Origin: Entoloma clypeatum
Lineage: Eukaryota; Basidiomycota; Agaricomycetes; Agaricales; Entolomataceae
Length of the DNA: 64,000 nucleotides
Assembly (NCBI GenBank): GCA_963565915.1
Contig: OY751488.1
Coordinates: 1,054,001-1,118,000, forward strand
Direction of reading: 5' to 3'
Shown here: one piece after another, positions 36,090-46,508 of the stretch
Position numbering within the stretch: the first letter of the stretch is position 1
How the letters are laid out: each line of letters opens with the position of its first letter
Position numbers and translations under genes: made by a program
Notes under the pieces: generated by a model
Database searches by the model: none
Told to the model about the DNA's origin: nothing
Seen by the model: only the letters and a program-made list of their open reading frames with translations

Positions 36090-38315
36090 ATGGTTGGACG
36101 AGCAAAATCCAACAACGAAAAACGAAGAGAATATGTCATGCTACAAGAAAAATGGATGGGAAAGGCTGCAGAAGCATATCATGATCAAGAGGAGGGCAAT
36201 AGAAGGAAGGGGTATCGGAAAATCTGCGAGGAGATGGTAGAGATGTGCTGGTCAAAGGACCATGTCAGGATATCCCTGGACAAGCAGACATTGTCCCAAC
36301 GGATCAAGGGCAGGAAAAGCCAGGCGAGTTCAAATGCCGAAAAGGGATTGCTGACCAGGGCTGAAGAGGAACTCATTATTGACTACGCAACTGAACTTGC
36401 AGACCGCGGATGGCCACTGAGTCAAAAGCGGATGAGGGAGCATGCAAAAGAGCTGCTTAGTGCACGAGTCGGCCCAGATTGTGCACACCTTGGAGCGAAC
36501 TGGACACAACGCTTCGTCGCGCGACACAAGGCACGACTTTCATCATACTGGTCGCGTCCTCTCGACCATTCACGAGCTCGTGCAGGGAATCCACACACGA
36601 AAAAGGCCTTCTTTGACCTTCTCAAGAAGACCATTGAGGGGGATCCAGACAATGGAGATGAGGAAATTCTATCCGAGCTCATCTACGGAACAGATGAGTC
36701 AGGCTTTCAGGAGGGGATTGGAACACGGGAGCGGGTATATGGTGCTCCTGGAAAGAAGATACAGGTTCAGCAACGTGGGGGTGGGAGAGAGAATACCACA
36801 GTTATCGTTACTATCTGTGCTGATGGAACATCTCTTCCTCCTGCTGTCATCTTCAAGGGCGAGGGATATCAGACGAACTGGAAGCAAGAGAACCCTTTGA
36901 ACATGTCGTAAGTGGTTTGAAAATAGATGATGAACTACTTACACAGATATAATAGGCTTGGTCACCAAAAAAAAGGGTATACGAGCGGAGAGATTGGCGT
37001 CGAATGGATTAAAGATTTTGACAAAAGGACCAAGGCAAAGGCTGCCAGAAGGCGAAGACTGCTATTAGTGGATGGCCACAACTCCCATTATACACTGGCC
37101 TTTCTTACTTATGCGCGTGAGCATCGGATTGAAGTCCTCTGCTATCCGTCACACTCGACGCATCTCTACCAAGGCTTAGACGTCGTCATTTTTAGTGTGT
37201 TGAAGCGCACCTGGAGCGATGCCCGAGACACTTTTGAAGCAGAAAAAGGGAGTAAAGTTAACAAAACTAATTTTTTTCGAGTGTATGCTCAGGCTCACCA
37301 AAAAGCGCTAACGGCAGAGAATATCAAGTCAGCTTTCCGAAAAACTGGGGTGGTACCATTCAATCCCGATGTCATCACTGAACAGATGATGGCTCCCAGC
37401 CTCAGCTCATCAGTCACAGAGCCCCTCCCACTCCCACTTGAAGAGCCAACACAGATCATGACCGATATGATCCACGGAATTCTTGCTCATCAGGTTGTCA
37501 ACATGGAAGCAGCGCCTGCGAACGACAATGCTGAAGCTAACATACCAACCCACCCACCAACGCCAGTCCGAAGGGCTGTTAACTCGCTTGCAGACTCGTC
37601 GTGCTCATTCCTCGTCACCCCTTCAACCCCCAAATCCAATATGTCCATCCCCCGCTATCACCCCTACACAATTTCACCCCATAAGAACCGATATCTCAAT
37701 TTAGTCGAAAGCATACCACGAACGGAGGTTGAGCAACAGTTGATTGCAGCTCTCATTGAGTCTGAAAACCGGGACCGTCGCCGCAAGGACAACATGATCA
37801 CGATGCAGGCAAATATCGTGCTCCAGAGCATGTGGACAAGCAAAATCAAGGGCCATCTGGAGGAACATGAGGCAAAGAAGACAACAAAGAAATCGAAACG
37901 CATCCTGGCAGATGGATTACCTCGCCTTCTCACCGACAATGATTTCACCGAGATTGTTCGACAGCATGAAGAGGATGCAATGAGGAAGAAAATTGAGAAA
38001 CAGGAGAGAAAGGTGAAGAGGGAGCAGCATGGAGAGGTGGTGGCTGCATGGAAGAAGAATGAAAAGGCGAGGAAGGAGCGCAACATGGTGCGAAGAGAAG
38101 CTCATCACACAGCTGTCAGTGCCTGGGAAGCGAAGCGCCTGCTGGCCAAACAAGAGGGTCGACAATGGCCCAAAGCGGCAAAGAAGCCGACACTGACCGG
38201 GATAGAAAAACCGGTCAAGAGACCCACCCCCGCCCAAACCGAGGACGTCGATTCCAATGGCGAGGACGAGGACGAGGAAGTTGACGGTGATGATGACGAT
38301 GATGATAACGCTTAG
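36090..38315 (+). CDS. Pogo/Tigger-type DDE transposase
   Basis: Two exons (36090-36907 and 36956-38315) give 725 residues. The N-terminal half holds helix-turn-helix DNA-binding regions of the Psq/CENP-B type (about residues 20-175, including a WTQRFVARHK segment). The DDE_1 catalytic core shows the first Asp in LIYGTDESGF, the second in LLLVDGHNSHYT and the third in HLYQGLDVVIF, a D-D-D triad typical of pogo/Fot1. The C-terminal part is a long Lys/Glu-rich coiled coil ending in a run of acidic residues (EDEDEEVDGDDDDDDN). The enzyme cuts and pastes the element at TA sites. No stop or frameshift was seen. Confidence 0.92.
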
Positions 38316-38588
38316 ATATGTAGATCCGATCTTTGCCAAATGCAGTCTATGCATATGGTCCCAACGGTCAACATCAGTGATGTGACCACCTTATCAGTCG
38401 TCTCACTGAGTGGTTTTCGCGTTGATAACGCAAAATCGGGCTGATTCTTCAATCGTCGCTGGAAAAGTGGGTATAGACTACTGATTATTATGTCCAGACT
38501 GTCGATTGAACATCTTGCAAAGACTCTGTCACATTAATTTTTACTTATTTCCGGCGTGGACTACTGAAGGATGGTTTTAAATTTCACC

Positions 38589-38612
38589 GTCTCACTGAGT
38601 GGTTGATGACTG
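38589..38612 (-). repeat. Right terminal inverted repeat of pogo-type element
   Basis: This is the inverted partner of 35643-35666, identical over 24 bp, followed by TA. Confidence 0.93.
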
Positions 38613-38639
38613 TAAACCAATTAAACTTTGAAGAATCAC

Positions 38640-38870
38640 CAACTTCGGGTTCCTTTGCCAAAAATGAGCTTGGCATACGGGGATGGTATTACGTATCACG
38701 CATACGAGAATGGGTGGGTATGGTGGCCAAACGATGAGTCCGAGTCATCGACATCGAATGGAGTCTCGACCTTTCCACATCCTCAAGAGATTTAATTGAG
38801 TTGCATGATAGCAAGAACGGGGTCATCAAGAAAGAAGAGTTTGAGGAGGTGAGCGCAAGAGTGGTGCATT
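38640..38870 (+). other. Remnant coding-like segment 3' of the pogo insertion
   Basis: A frame reading ELGIRGWYYVSRIREWVGMVAKR, TGA, then VRVIDIEWSLDLSTSSRDLIELH looks like decayed coding sequence. The stop is again TGA where CGA would restore Arg. The family is not recognised. It may be the other half of whatever the pogo element interrupted. Confidence 0.3.
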
Positions 38871-39050
38871 CTCAGTGGACAAAGTAGCAGAGCATTTTGT
38901 ATCAGCAGACGATGAACTTGAGGACCATATCAGGCCTCCTTTGCGGCTCGACTCTTGAAAATGGAGACTCGAAAGTAGTATGAGATGGATGCGCGGTAAC
39001 GAAATCAATTTATTTACAAAGCGACTAGGCCGGACGTTGCACGGAATTTA

Positions 39051-39197
39051 CTGTCCTTTTCAGGCAAGTTGGCCACGTGACATTTTTCCACAGAAAAAAT
39101 CTTCCCAGCACCCCCCAGCACTCCGACGCCGATAACTCAACAACGACTAAGGATATCCTACCGGAAATTGTACCAAACGACGCGGACGAACCGACCG
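39051..39197 (+). repeat. Left long TIR of Tc1-type element
   Basis: This is the inverted partner of 42947-43095. It contains the shared blocks GGCCACGTGACA and ACTCCGACGCCGATAACTCA. Confidence 0.9.
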
Positions 39198-39320
39198 CTT
39201 GTTATTGTTATCTACCGGGAGCCAGGCGGTGACTTTTTCGAGTTTCGGCATTTTAGGATCGGTGGACAGTACGTTAGCCGCGATATCCTCGAGCAGACAT
39301 GGTCTAACTGCCTCCTAGTC

Positions 39321-40515
39321 ATGCCGCGTGGTACAAAAATCTCATCGGAGATGCAATGCATCATCCTACGACTCTCAGAGCTCCTCAGAAATGACCAGAT
39401 CGCCATGTGTCTTGGAGTTTCAGAACGAGCCATCAGGTGTGTTATATCTCACTTCCGGGAACATGGAACCATTGAGGAAAGCGATGCTATTCGAGAGGAA
39501 CCCAAGAGAAACCGGCATCTTAGAGATATAGATGTTGAGGTCAGTATCTCGTCATATCTTGTTTGAAATTTCGAGCTCTCAAGCATGCGTTTAGTTTTTA
39601 CTTGGGGCTGTCAATCAACAACCAGACTTGTATCTTGACGAACTCAAGGAGATGCTCGAAGTCAGCTGCGGTGCCAGCGTTTCACGTTCCACCATCTGGC
39701 GAACAATTCGTCGCGCTGGATTCACAATGAAGAAAGTGAGCTCACAAGTCAATATGCTTTACATATCATAACACTAAGTTGTCTCCTAGCTCACGCGTGT
39801 TGCGGCGGAGCGCTCCGCAGAGAAATGTCTCGAGTACCTTGCAAGGATTGGCCAGTACACTCCAGAGCAACTTATTTTCATTGATGAGTCCTCTGTCGAT
39901 CGCCGAACAACATACAGAGGTCGCGCATGGGCTATTCGTGGGACCAAAGCTCAGCGGAAGGCTTTTTTTGTGCGTGGACGACGGTATGTCCTCAGAAACA
40001 CTATGATCTTGATGAACCTGACTTTGTCCTTCCTTAGATTCTCGGTTCTTCCTGCGCTTTCGCTTCACGATGGGATTATCCACTGTAGCATTGTTGAAGG
40101 TTCGTTCTGCACAGAGACCTTTTATTCGTTTATCGAAGGCCTTTTGGATAACATGCAATCCTATCCGGCGCCAAATTCCGTGATTGTCATGGACAATTGC
40201 CGAATCCATAAGCATCCAGAGATAATAGAGCTTATTCATACTCGGTATGTCTGAGTTTTCAACATTGACAGTATTTGACATATGGTGAACAGAGGGATGA
40301 GGTGTGAGTTTCTTCCGCCGTACTCTCCCGACTTCAACCCCATTGAGCTTGCGTTTTCGGCTATGAAATATCATCTTCGCCGGAATGGTGGTTATGTTCG
40401 GATGGCAATGACAGACATGTCAGATGAAGACATCCATCTCACACTTCTCAAAGCTTTATATATTATTTCGTCGCATGACTCCTATGGCTGGTATAATCAC
40501 TGTGGATATATCTGA
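39321..40515 (+). CDS. Tc1/mariner-type DDE transposase
   Basis: Five exons (39321-39539, 39595-39735, 39790-39983, 40038-40244, 40293-40515) give 327 residues in one clean frame. The N-terminal paired HTH region (residues about 5-120) includes SEMQCIILRLSELLRNDQIA and STIWRTIRRAGFTMKK. The catalytic DDE_3 core has Asp in LIFIDESSVDRRT, Asp in VIVMDNCRIHKH and Glu in PPYSPDFNPIELAFSAMK, the classical D-D-E spacing. It is expected to bind the long TIRs and insert at TA. The four small introns, with GTCAGT, GTGAGC, GTATGT and GTATGT donors, are typical of basidiomycete copies. No stops interrupt it, so the enzyme could be active. Confidence 0.93.
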
Positions 40516-40614
40516 GTAGTGTACTTGTAATTGATATTGTATCTCGATCCGAGTCTCGATGATCAAACACATTCATGAAGCTACTTGTAAATTGAAATCT
40601 AAACCTAGTGGTAT

Positions 40615-42711
40615 CTATTGATTATTGGGGAATACCCATGTACGTGATTTGAGACGCTCCATATCTTCCTTAGCATATTGCATGATCAAAATAGCAGTAC
40701 CAACCTCGACTCCAAGCCACTCCTCCAAATCCTTAAGCTGAAAGAAATCCAAGGTAAGTTGAGAAATACGAAGGAAGCCCTTGGCCTTGAGGATAACCCC
40801 ATATGGTGTGAATATAATGCCATCCTTGTTGCGCTCCTCATGCTGGTCCAGGTATGAGAACCAAGAAACGACATCGGAAATAACAATCGGAGCTGTGCTG
40901 GAGGTAGGGACATTACCAGGCAGAGGCATAGGCCCGGGGTTGATCATTGGTTGTGTTCCGAAATATTGGCCCGATGGAGGCATGCCACCAGCTTGGCCTG
41001 GATAGCCCCATATTGGCATCCCCATAGGACCTGGATAGCCATACATTCCCGGCGGCATGAATGGTCCAGGAAATCCCGTCTGATTGAGGGGTCGTGGGGT
41101 TGTTGCTCGGCTTGGCGGTCTGACAGTATGAAGATATAATGTCACGGGTTTCTCCTCAATTGATGCATTACCCCCCATCTGTCCATCATAGTATGAATTA
41201 GTACATTATACCCTGGAGGATAAGATGACGGGACGTACAATTTCTAGCGCCCAAAATGACAAATTGCCATGTGTCAATGTAAGGCACTGAACACCACCGT
41301 CTGTCGAATAACAGTATATATCTTGATCCTTTGAATGCTTTGGGCATCTCCACTTGGCTTGTAGCTCACCAACGATGCAGATCTTCCGTTCACTGAGTTC
41401 AGACTGGGCATTTGGAATAGCTGGTGGATCCCGATGTGATGCTGCCAAAGTTGAAGTATTCTTAAATGATAGTAATGAGAAACAAGACAATTATGGTGTA
41501 AACTAGGTGTACATACCTTCTTGGAATTGCCGGTACTGGCTGAACCCTCCTTTGTTCCACTACTCGCATCTTCGAAGTGGACCAGAACGGCCTTTGGAGC
41601 CCGGGTTGATGCCTTTCCATTGGCCAAGCGTGGTGGTACAATCAGCTTCCGCATCCGATCCTTGAAGAGCTGAAGTTCATTATCAGTTTGGATCGAAATA
41701 GCACCAGCTTTGGTGCTATCAGTGGATAGTCGGTATTGCAATGCGACAAGACCTGGAAAGCGCTCCAGTTTCTCTGCAACAGCAAGGCAAAGCCCATCCA
41801 GTGTCGTTGTTGACGAAACAGTGATTGGCGCATTCGATCCATCTGGACGACGGACAAGGCTGGATATGTCGAAGGCTAAAACAGTGATAATTATTAGCTA
41901 TGTCACGAAGTTGTTGAATCGATTATTACTCACAACACGTCAGGGGATCATACAAATCCTCCACATCCACCATTCGGCCATGCTTTACACGAGGTTTCAT
42001 AGGTCCTGTTTTCGCTGACATCTTCATTGCCTTCGTTCTCTTAACATGCTGCGACGAATGTGGGTTTATGCCACTATCCATTCCATCATCACTACTGCCC
42101 TCGCTATCGCTGCTACCGGAAACCTCAATATCAATCTCCTCCGCATCCTCCATTTCTGAACCTTCCTTTCCATCGTCATCAACTTGAAGACCACTGGAAA
42201 GTGCGTCTATAAACTGGGCCTTGCTCGTCAACAGAACTGTGCGATCATGTGCCGGAAACATCGTGATGTCAAGGTCCGAAACCAGAGTATCGGCCTGGGA
42301 CTCAGCTTCATCGTTCACCTCTGCAATAGAACGAAGAGGAGCAGTGCGCGACTGCGAAGCGACTCGTGGTTGCTTCGTTGGGCGGTTGGTTTCGCTAGGT
42401 GTATCTGAATTGCTGCGTTTTCGCTGAGTCGTGGGTTTCGCAGCGGTTGAGGAGCCCTTCACGTTGTTGGTACTGGAAGATGGTTTATTGCTCATGCTAT
42501 TGCTCCGAGAACCACGTGTCCGAGGCTTGGGTGGTTTGATGATGCATAGAAGACCTTTCTCATGGCACCGTTTACAGACTCTTGCACCAGCCGCAAAGCG
42601 GCAGCGAGACTTTGCCTGTTTACAAGGAGCACAGGTTCCAAGCCGAACTTCAGCATCTATCGGAATCAAAATCTTGAAGGCTTCAATTCGGATAGTACGA
42701 CGGACCTTCAT
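40615..42711 (-). CDS. Transposon passenger gene: Zn2Cys6 protein with C-terminal SAM-like region
   Basis: ATG 42711 to TAG 40615, four or five exons. Residues about 27-56 are a Zn2Cys6 binuclear cluster with spacing C-x2-C-x6-C-x8-C-x2-C-x6-C, a fungal DNA-binding domain, here with many basic residues. A Ser/Thr/Lys-rich linker, an acidic region (about 42080-42180), then a possible beta-grasp domain (FDISSLVRRP to KAVLVHFED, about 41880-41560) follow. Next is a small CPKHSKDQDIYCY zinc-like segment (41340), a Pro/Gly/Met-rich linker, and a C-terminal helical region (VSWFSYLDQ to EDMERLKSR) resembling a SAM-type domain. I recall the C-terminal half as a frequent uncharacterised Agaricomycete family. 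The fusion to a zinc cluster and its position between TIRs suggest a regulator of, or partner for, transposition, or a captured host gene. Confidence 0.7.
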
Positions 42712-42946
42712 CAGTTATCGTGATGGCTGGCAGAGGATCACTCTTCGGGGCTATGGTGTTTTTTCTCTGCCTTGCCGCTCTCATGAACAAAAACACCGTC
42801 AATAAAGACTGTAAATTTGACTATATACAAGTTGCATAAGTCAGTCCGGAGACAGCCTGTTGCTGCGGTGAACTTACATATCCAATTGCTAAAGCCCGAA
42901 ACTCTGGGGAGTTGCTGCTTGGTGCCCGGTCAATGACGACAACAAC

Positions 42947-43095
42947 CGGTCAATTCGTCCGCGTCGTTTGGTACAATTTCCGGCGGGATTTCCTTAGTCG
43001 TTGTTGAGTTATCGGCGTCGGAGTGCTGGGCGGTGCTGGGATGATTTTTTGCGTGTGGAAAATTGTCACGTGGCCAACTTGCCTGAAAAGGACAG
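42947..43095 (-). repeat. Right long TIR of Tc1-type element
   Basis: This is the reverse-complement partner of 39051-39197, about 90 percent identical by eye, followed by TA. Confidence 0.9.
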
Positions 43096-43097
43096 TA

Positions 43098-44636
43098 ATA
43101 TATTTGTATGGCCGAAATTATAAAATGGTACACTTTCAACCTCATCCAAAACTTGAACTTTCCGGTGTGAATGGAGATTCGAAGCGCCATCTTGCCACTT
43201 CTCGTTTAAAAGTGATGCATCGATGGCTCCACAATTGAATAGAAAAGGTGGGTTCAGGACTGCAACCACTGCATACTTTCCTCGGCATCTCCCGAGCCTC
43301 GATGGTAAGTACTAAGTGATGGCGTTTTGATGAAAAGTTTTTGGCGCTGCGAATACGCTCTCATCACTGCGTTACCGGCCTCCTCCTGCTCCTCCTCTTC
43401 ACCAACCTCATTGCGGCGGGACCCGACGGCGTTATCCTTGGGATGAAGACCGGGAGATGGGAGCAAGGTGGATCTGTGTCTTTCGAGCCTCTAAGACATC
43501 CACGCCGTCAAGTACCCCCGCCTGCCATCCCGCTACCACCAAACTCCTCCCAAAAAGGAAAAAAAACCACTTTCAAAAGACACACAGTTCCCGGAAAGTC
43601 ATTCACCGTCCTTTCACCAAACCATCACTCACACTCAGGCTTCTTCATCCACCAACGCAGGCGAGCAGCTCCCCTCTCTGCGCCCGCCCCTCCTTCCACA
43701 CCACATCCGTATACCTGCCCTCGCCACTCTTCTCACCCTCAAAGACGGTCCAATACCCCTCCATTTCCGTCTCTGCGACAACGCAAGGCCAAGCCCTGTC
43801 ATGTCGGCGTTGGACGTGAGTCGCTTTTACCCCCCTTTTGCTCTTATATGCGTTTTCGTTCTCTGCGTTCGACGGTTCGCTGATATGTACTATTGTGATA
43901 GGTGTGTTAGATGAATCAGTTTTGAGCCAGATCCTACCAGCGTCGGCTGATAAGAGGTGCCAGTGGGTATTGCGAAGACAACGATTGTTGAGATTGCGAT
44001 ACAGAATGAAGCATGGATACAGCCATGGTACTTGAGTAAGTAGTACTGTTCGACGCCCAGTGTCGTCAAAGCGCGATTTCGAAATAATATGGGTGTCTTC
44101 GTGTGCAGCTTCGAATGTGTGAATGATGGCGTAACGCGAACGGCCAACATTACCGCCTCGGCTCCATTACCACACCTTTCCCAAAATCACCATTGGCAGT
44201 AAGAAGAAACCGATGGCTAATTGATAATCACTAATCCGGCGGCCGGTGGGATTGAAAGAAGACAAGATGAGGTGTCATGTGAGTCGTTGCCTTTCTGAAG
44301 AATGACATTACGACACGGGCAAAACTTATGCCGACAGGGCGTTGGACGAGCGGAAAGATGCCAGAGGTGACCGTTCCCAAGTACTTGCCAGGGAGTGGTG
44401 ACGAGTCTAATTTCGATTTACCATGTCGTGCCGCCTCCAGGGCGGGCAGAACAGTGGGCTGCCAGAAATCAGTTTTGGGGCGGCTGGGAAGATGTCGAAT
44501 TGTGGTGCTTCTCTGGGGGTTGAAACAGGTATCGTAACATCAGGTTTCTATGGGCCATTGGGCATTGGGCCACCGAGTCGGATGTCTACTACACGACCAC
44601 ACAGTCTCTATATTCGCATTTCCGGCTCCTCGCAAG
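43098..44636. other. Intergenic stretch with unclear coding potential
   Basis: A plus-strand open frame at 43341-43883 starts with a Leu-rich hydrophobic stretch (GLLLLLLFTNLIAAG) and then becomes Pro/Ser/Arg-rich. An overlapping frame at 43457-43819 is equally long. No conserved motif decides between them, so no gene is called. Confidence 0.35.
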
Positions 44637-44643
44637 TATAAAA
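44637..44643 (+). promoter_or_regulatory. TATA box of small secreted protein gene
   Basis: TATAAAA lies 59 bp upstream of the ATG at 44702. Confidence 0.55.
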
Positions 44644-44701
44644 CGCTCCATGATATTCCCTTTGACTTCCAGACCACCTCTCGACCTTCTCGATCCATTA
44701 C

Positions 44702-45327
44702 ATGAAGTTCCTTTTCAGCCTCGCTGTGGCGACCGCCGCCCTCCTCTTTGCCGCTGGCGCCGCTTCTGCCAAGTCAACGACCATCGCACTACCTCCTGGA
44801 GTCACGTCGTTCGTAAAGCCGGGACAGGACTTCACTTTCAGACTCAAGCGACCCGTAGGTTCTTCATATATGTACAAGTCAAAACTCATAAGGATACTCA
44901 ATGACCCTGATCCATCACCCAGGACTTGCCCAAGGGTCATTGGACCGAACTCGGCCTGACCATCAGTCTCCGCACCTGCATCTCCGGCGACCGCTGCTCC
45001 CCCAAGAACCGCGAGACGTCTGTTAAACCCCCCCTGTTCAATCCAAAGGTCATCTATCATGATGGAGCACAAACAGGTCTATACCAGGACATCACCATCG
45101 CGATTCCTAAAGACGCGGCGCTGGGAGCTGCCATGTTGTGAGTTGGGCGCAGAAGTGAGGACACGGTGAGATTTCTTTTTTTCTCTCTTGTTTCACAAAA
45201 TTCTATTTCGCACTGTCCCTGTGCATTTTTGTCTTTGATCTGGATCCCTGATGCCTCCCTTTCATATCAGGGTACGGTCACAATCGTCAACGAGAGTTTG
45301 TTTTTCGGTCTCAAAGTGATCCAATAA
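44702..45327 (+). CDS. Small secreted protein, hypothetical, 3' structure uncertain
   Basis: Exon 1 (44702-44854) encodes a strong signal peptide (MKFLFSLAVATAALLFAAGA) and TIALPPGVTSFVKPGQDFTF. Exon 2 starts at 44923 with DLPKGHWTELGLTISLRTC and continues to AALGAAML, where TGA follows at 45139. Two further segments look like continuation. One frame reads VGRRSEDT before a GTGAGA donor at 45163. After a CAG at about 45271 a frame reads GTVTIVNESLFFGLKVIQ and stops at TAA 45325. Joining them needs a small indel near 45137, so either the gene stops at 45141 (about 124 residues) or the copy is broken. The mature part is Ser/Thr/Asp-rich with two cysteines and has no known domain. The layout resembles that of the secreted protein at 15146, although the two sequences are not clearly homologous. 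Confidence 0.6.
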
Positions 45328-45600
45328 AATGTTTTTCATTCCCTTGGACTGGGCTAGTGGGTGACTTTCTGCAAGGTTTTGCAATAGAATATGTTGGATT
45401 TTCGGACAAGATATTTCATCCATCAGAATAAACCATACTTAAGCCATCTGGTAATAAAATAGTGCAAGCTTGTGATCTCATTATTGAACAGCATGCCTTG
45501 CAGATGCAGAGGAAGCCTGGTTGATGATACTCACATTGAAGTGAAGGGGGTTGAGATGTTGGAGAAGAGTGGGTGATGATAGAACTACTGGTATTAGCTC

Positions 45601-45877
45601 TGTTGTACTACACTACTTACATGCAGTATTATTATCTATGGGAATGCGCACAGACCAACTACGAGCTAGTAATGCTATTGGCTAGAACATGATGGAACAT
45701 CTCTGGTACACAGCATCAAGGCTGTGGTGCGCAGCATTCTGAGTCACAGAAATGACTCAGAGATCTAGAGCGAGTCTAGATTGTTCTATGTTTAGAACAC
45801 TTCATGTCACATGGTAAAACACATGATCATAGTCATGTGATTGACTGTTGGTACATCCATATTTGAATGTTTCAACA
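45601..45877 (-). mobile_element. Copia-like LTR fragment, minus strand
   Basis: The segment starts TGTTGT and ends TTCAACA, giving TGTTGAA...ACAACA termini when read on the minus strand. It is directly followed by CACCCCCACAAG, whose complement CTTGTGGGGGTG is a polypurine tract. That arrangement is a minus-strand 3' LTR of about 277 bp. No second LTR or clear pol sequence was found to its right, and the 5-bp flanks do not match, so it is probably a remnant of a truncated element. Confidence 0.5.
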
Positions 45878-46266
45878 CACCCCCACAAGTGAGATCCCAT
45901 ATGGATTCAATACTTGTATAAGAAGATATTCAAATCTTAACTTATGGAAGATAGTTGAGGCTCTATTTGCTCAGACTAAATGGGTGTCTTGCTGTGTCGT
46001 ACAAGCATACACTGTCATTTAAGGTCTATATCAGAGACCATGATATCCGATCAATTCTTAGATGGATATGTTCTCATCAGATATAGAGTCTGAGATCAAA
46101 GGAATCATCAAAAGGATCAAAAGAATCACTTTTGAGAGAGATGGGATGGTGCGATAATCATGCAGCCATGATGGCGCTAGAAGCAGCCAAAGTAGCGCTT
46201 GAAGCAGCTACTGTTTGAGAATATTGTAGGTGTCAATAATGATCGTAAGCAAGATCTGTTAACTAC

Positions 46267-46508
46267 TAGTGTTTGAGGGTTCGGTTTGGTTTGGTTTTTT
46301 GCCCCAAAAATGGGTGGACCGAGACCGGACCTGTCTTTCAATCACTCAGAAATACTATAGACTGAGACCGAACCGGGGGGAACTGGTAAGGCGGTGCGAA
46401 GCTGTCAAAGCCCAAATGAACAGCTTGATATCATATGGTCCTGCTGCGCATGTGACCGGTCTAGCTGCTGGTAGTCGCTCTTGAAATCTCTATCTTTGAC
46501 AAATGTGA
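46267..46508. mobile_element. Terminus of a second hAT-like element, probably truncated
   Basis: TAGTGTTTGAGGGTTCGGTTTGG followed by GGTTTTTTGCC matches, in opposite orientation, the right end of the hAT-like element at 48424. No partner end with a matching 8-bp flank (TTAACTAC on the left) is in the window. Confidence 0.5.

Larger units (their letters stand above)
35641..38614. mobile_element. Complete pogo/Fot1-type DNA transposon with TA target duplication
   Basis: The element proper is 35643-38612 (2970 bp), flanked on both sides by TA (35641-35642 and 38613-38614). Its ends are perfect 24-bp inverted repeats beginning CAGTCATCAACC, at 35643-35666 and 38589-38612. A second, subterminal copy of the inner half of the repeat (ACCACTCAGTGAGAC) is found at about 35670-35684 on the left and at 38400-38413, inverted, on the right. 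These are the expected transposase-binding repeats. One long intact transposase gene occupies the inside. Perfect TIRs and an intact ORF suggest recent transposition. Confidence 0.92.
39049..43097. mobile_element. Tc1-type transposon with ~150-bp TIRs and two convergent genes
   Basis: The element is 39051-43095 (4045 bp), flanked by TA at 39049-39050 and 43096-43097. The ends are long inverted repeats: 39051 to about 39197 on the left and about 42947-43095 on the right, both starting CTGTCCTTTTCAGGCAAGTT. They are about 90 percent identical by eye, with weaker similarity for another 25-30 bp. Inside are a Tc1-like DDE transposase gene (39321-40515, +) and, convergent to it, a multi-exon gene for a Zn2Cys6 protein (40615-42711, -). 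Their 3' ends are 99 bp apart. Both genes splice without lesions. Tc1/mariner elements normally carry only the transposase, so the second gene is the notable point. Confidence 0.85.

Noticed and set aside
45601..45877. Solo LTR with target-site duplication
   Set aside because: The 5 bp on each side (AGCTC and CACCC) do not match, and a polypurine tract adjoins the right edge, so a truncated element fits better.
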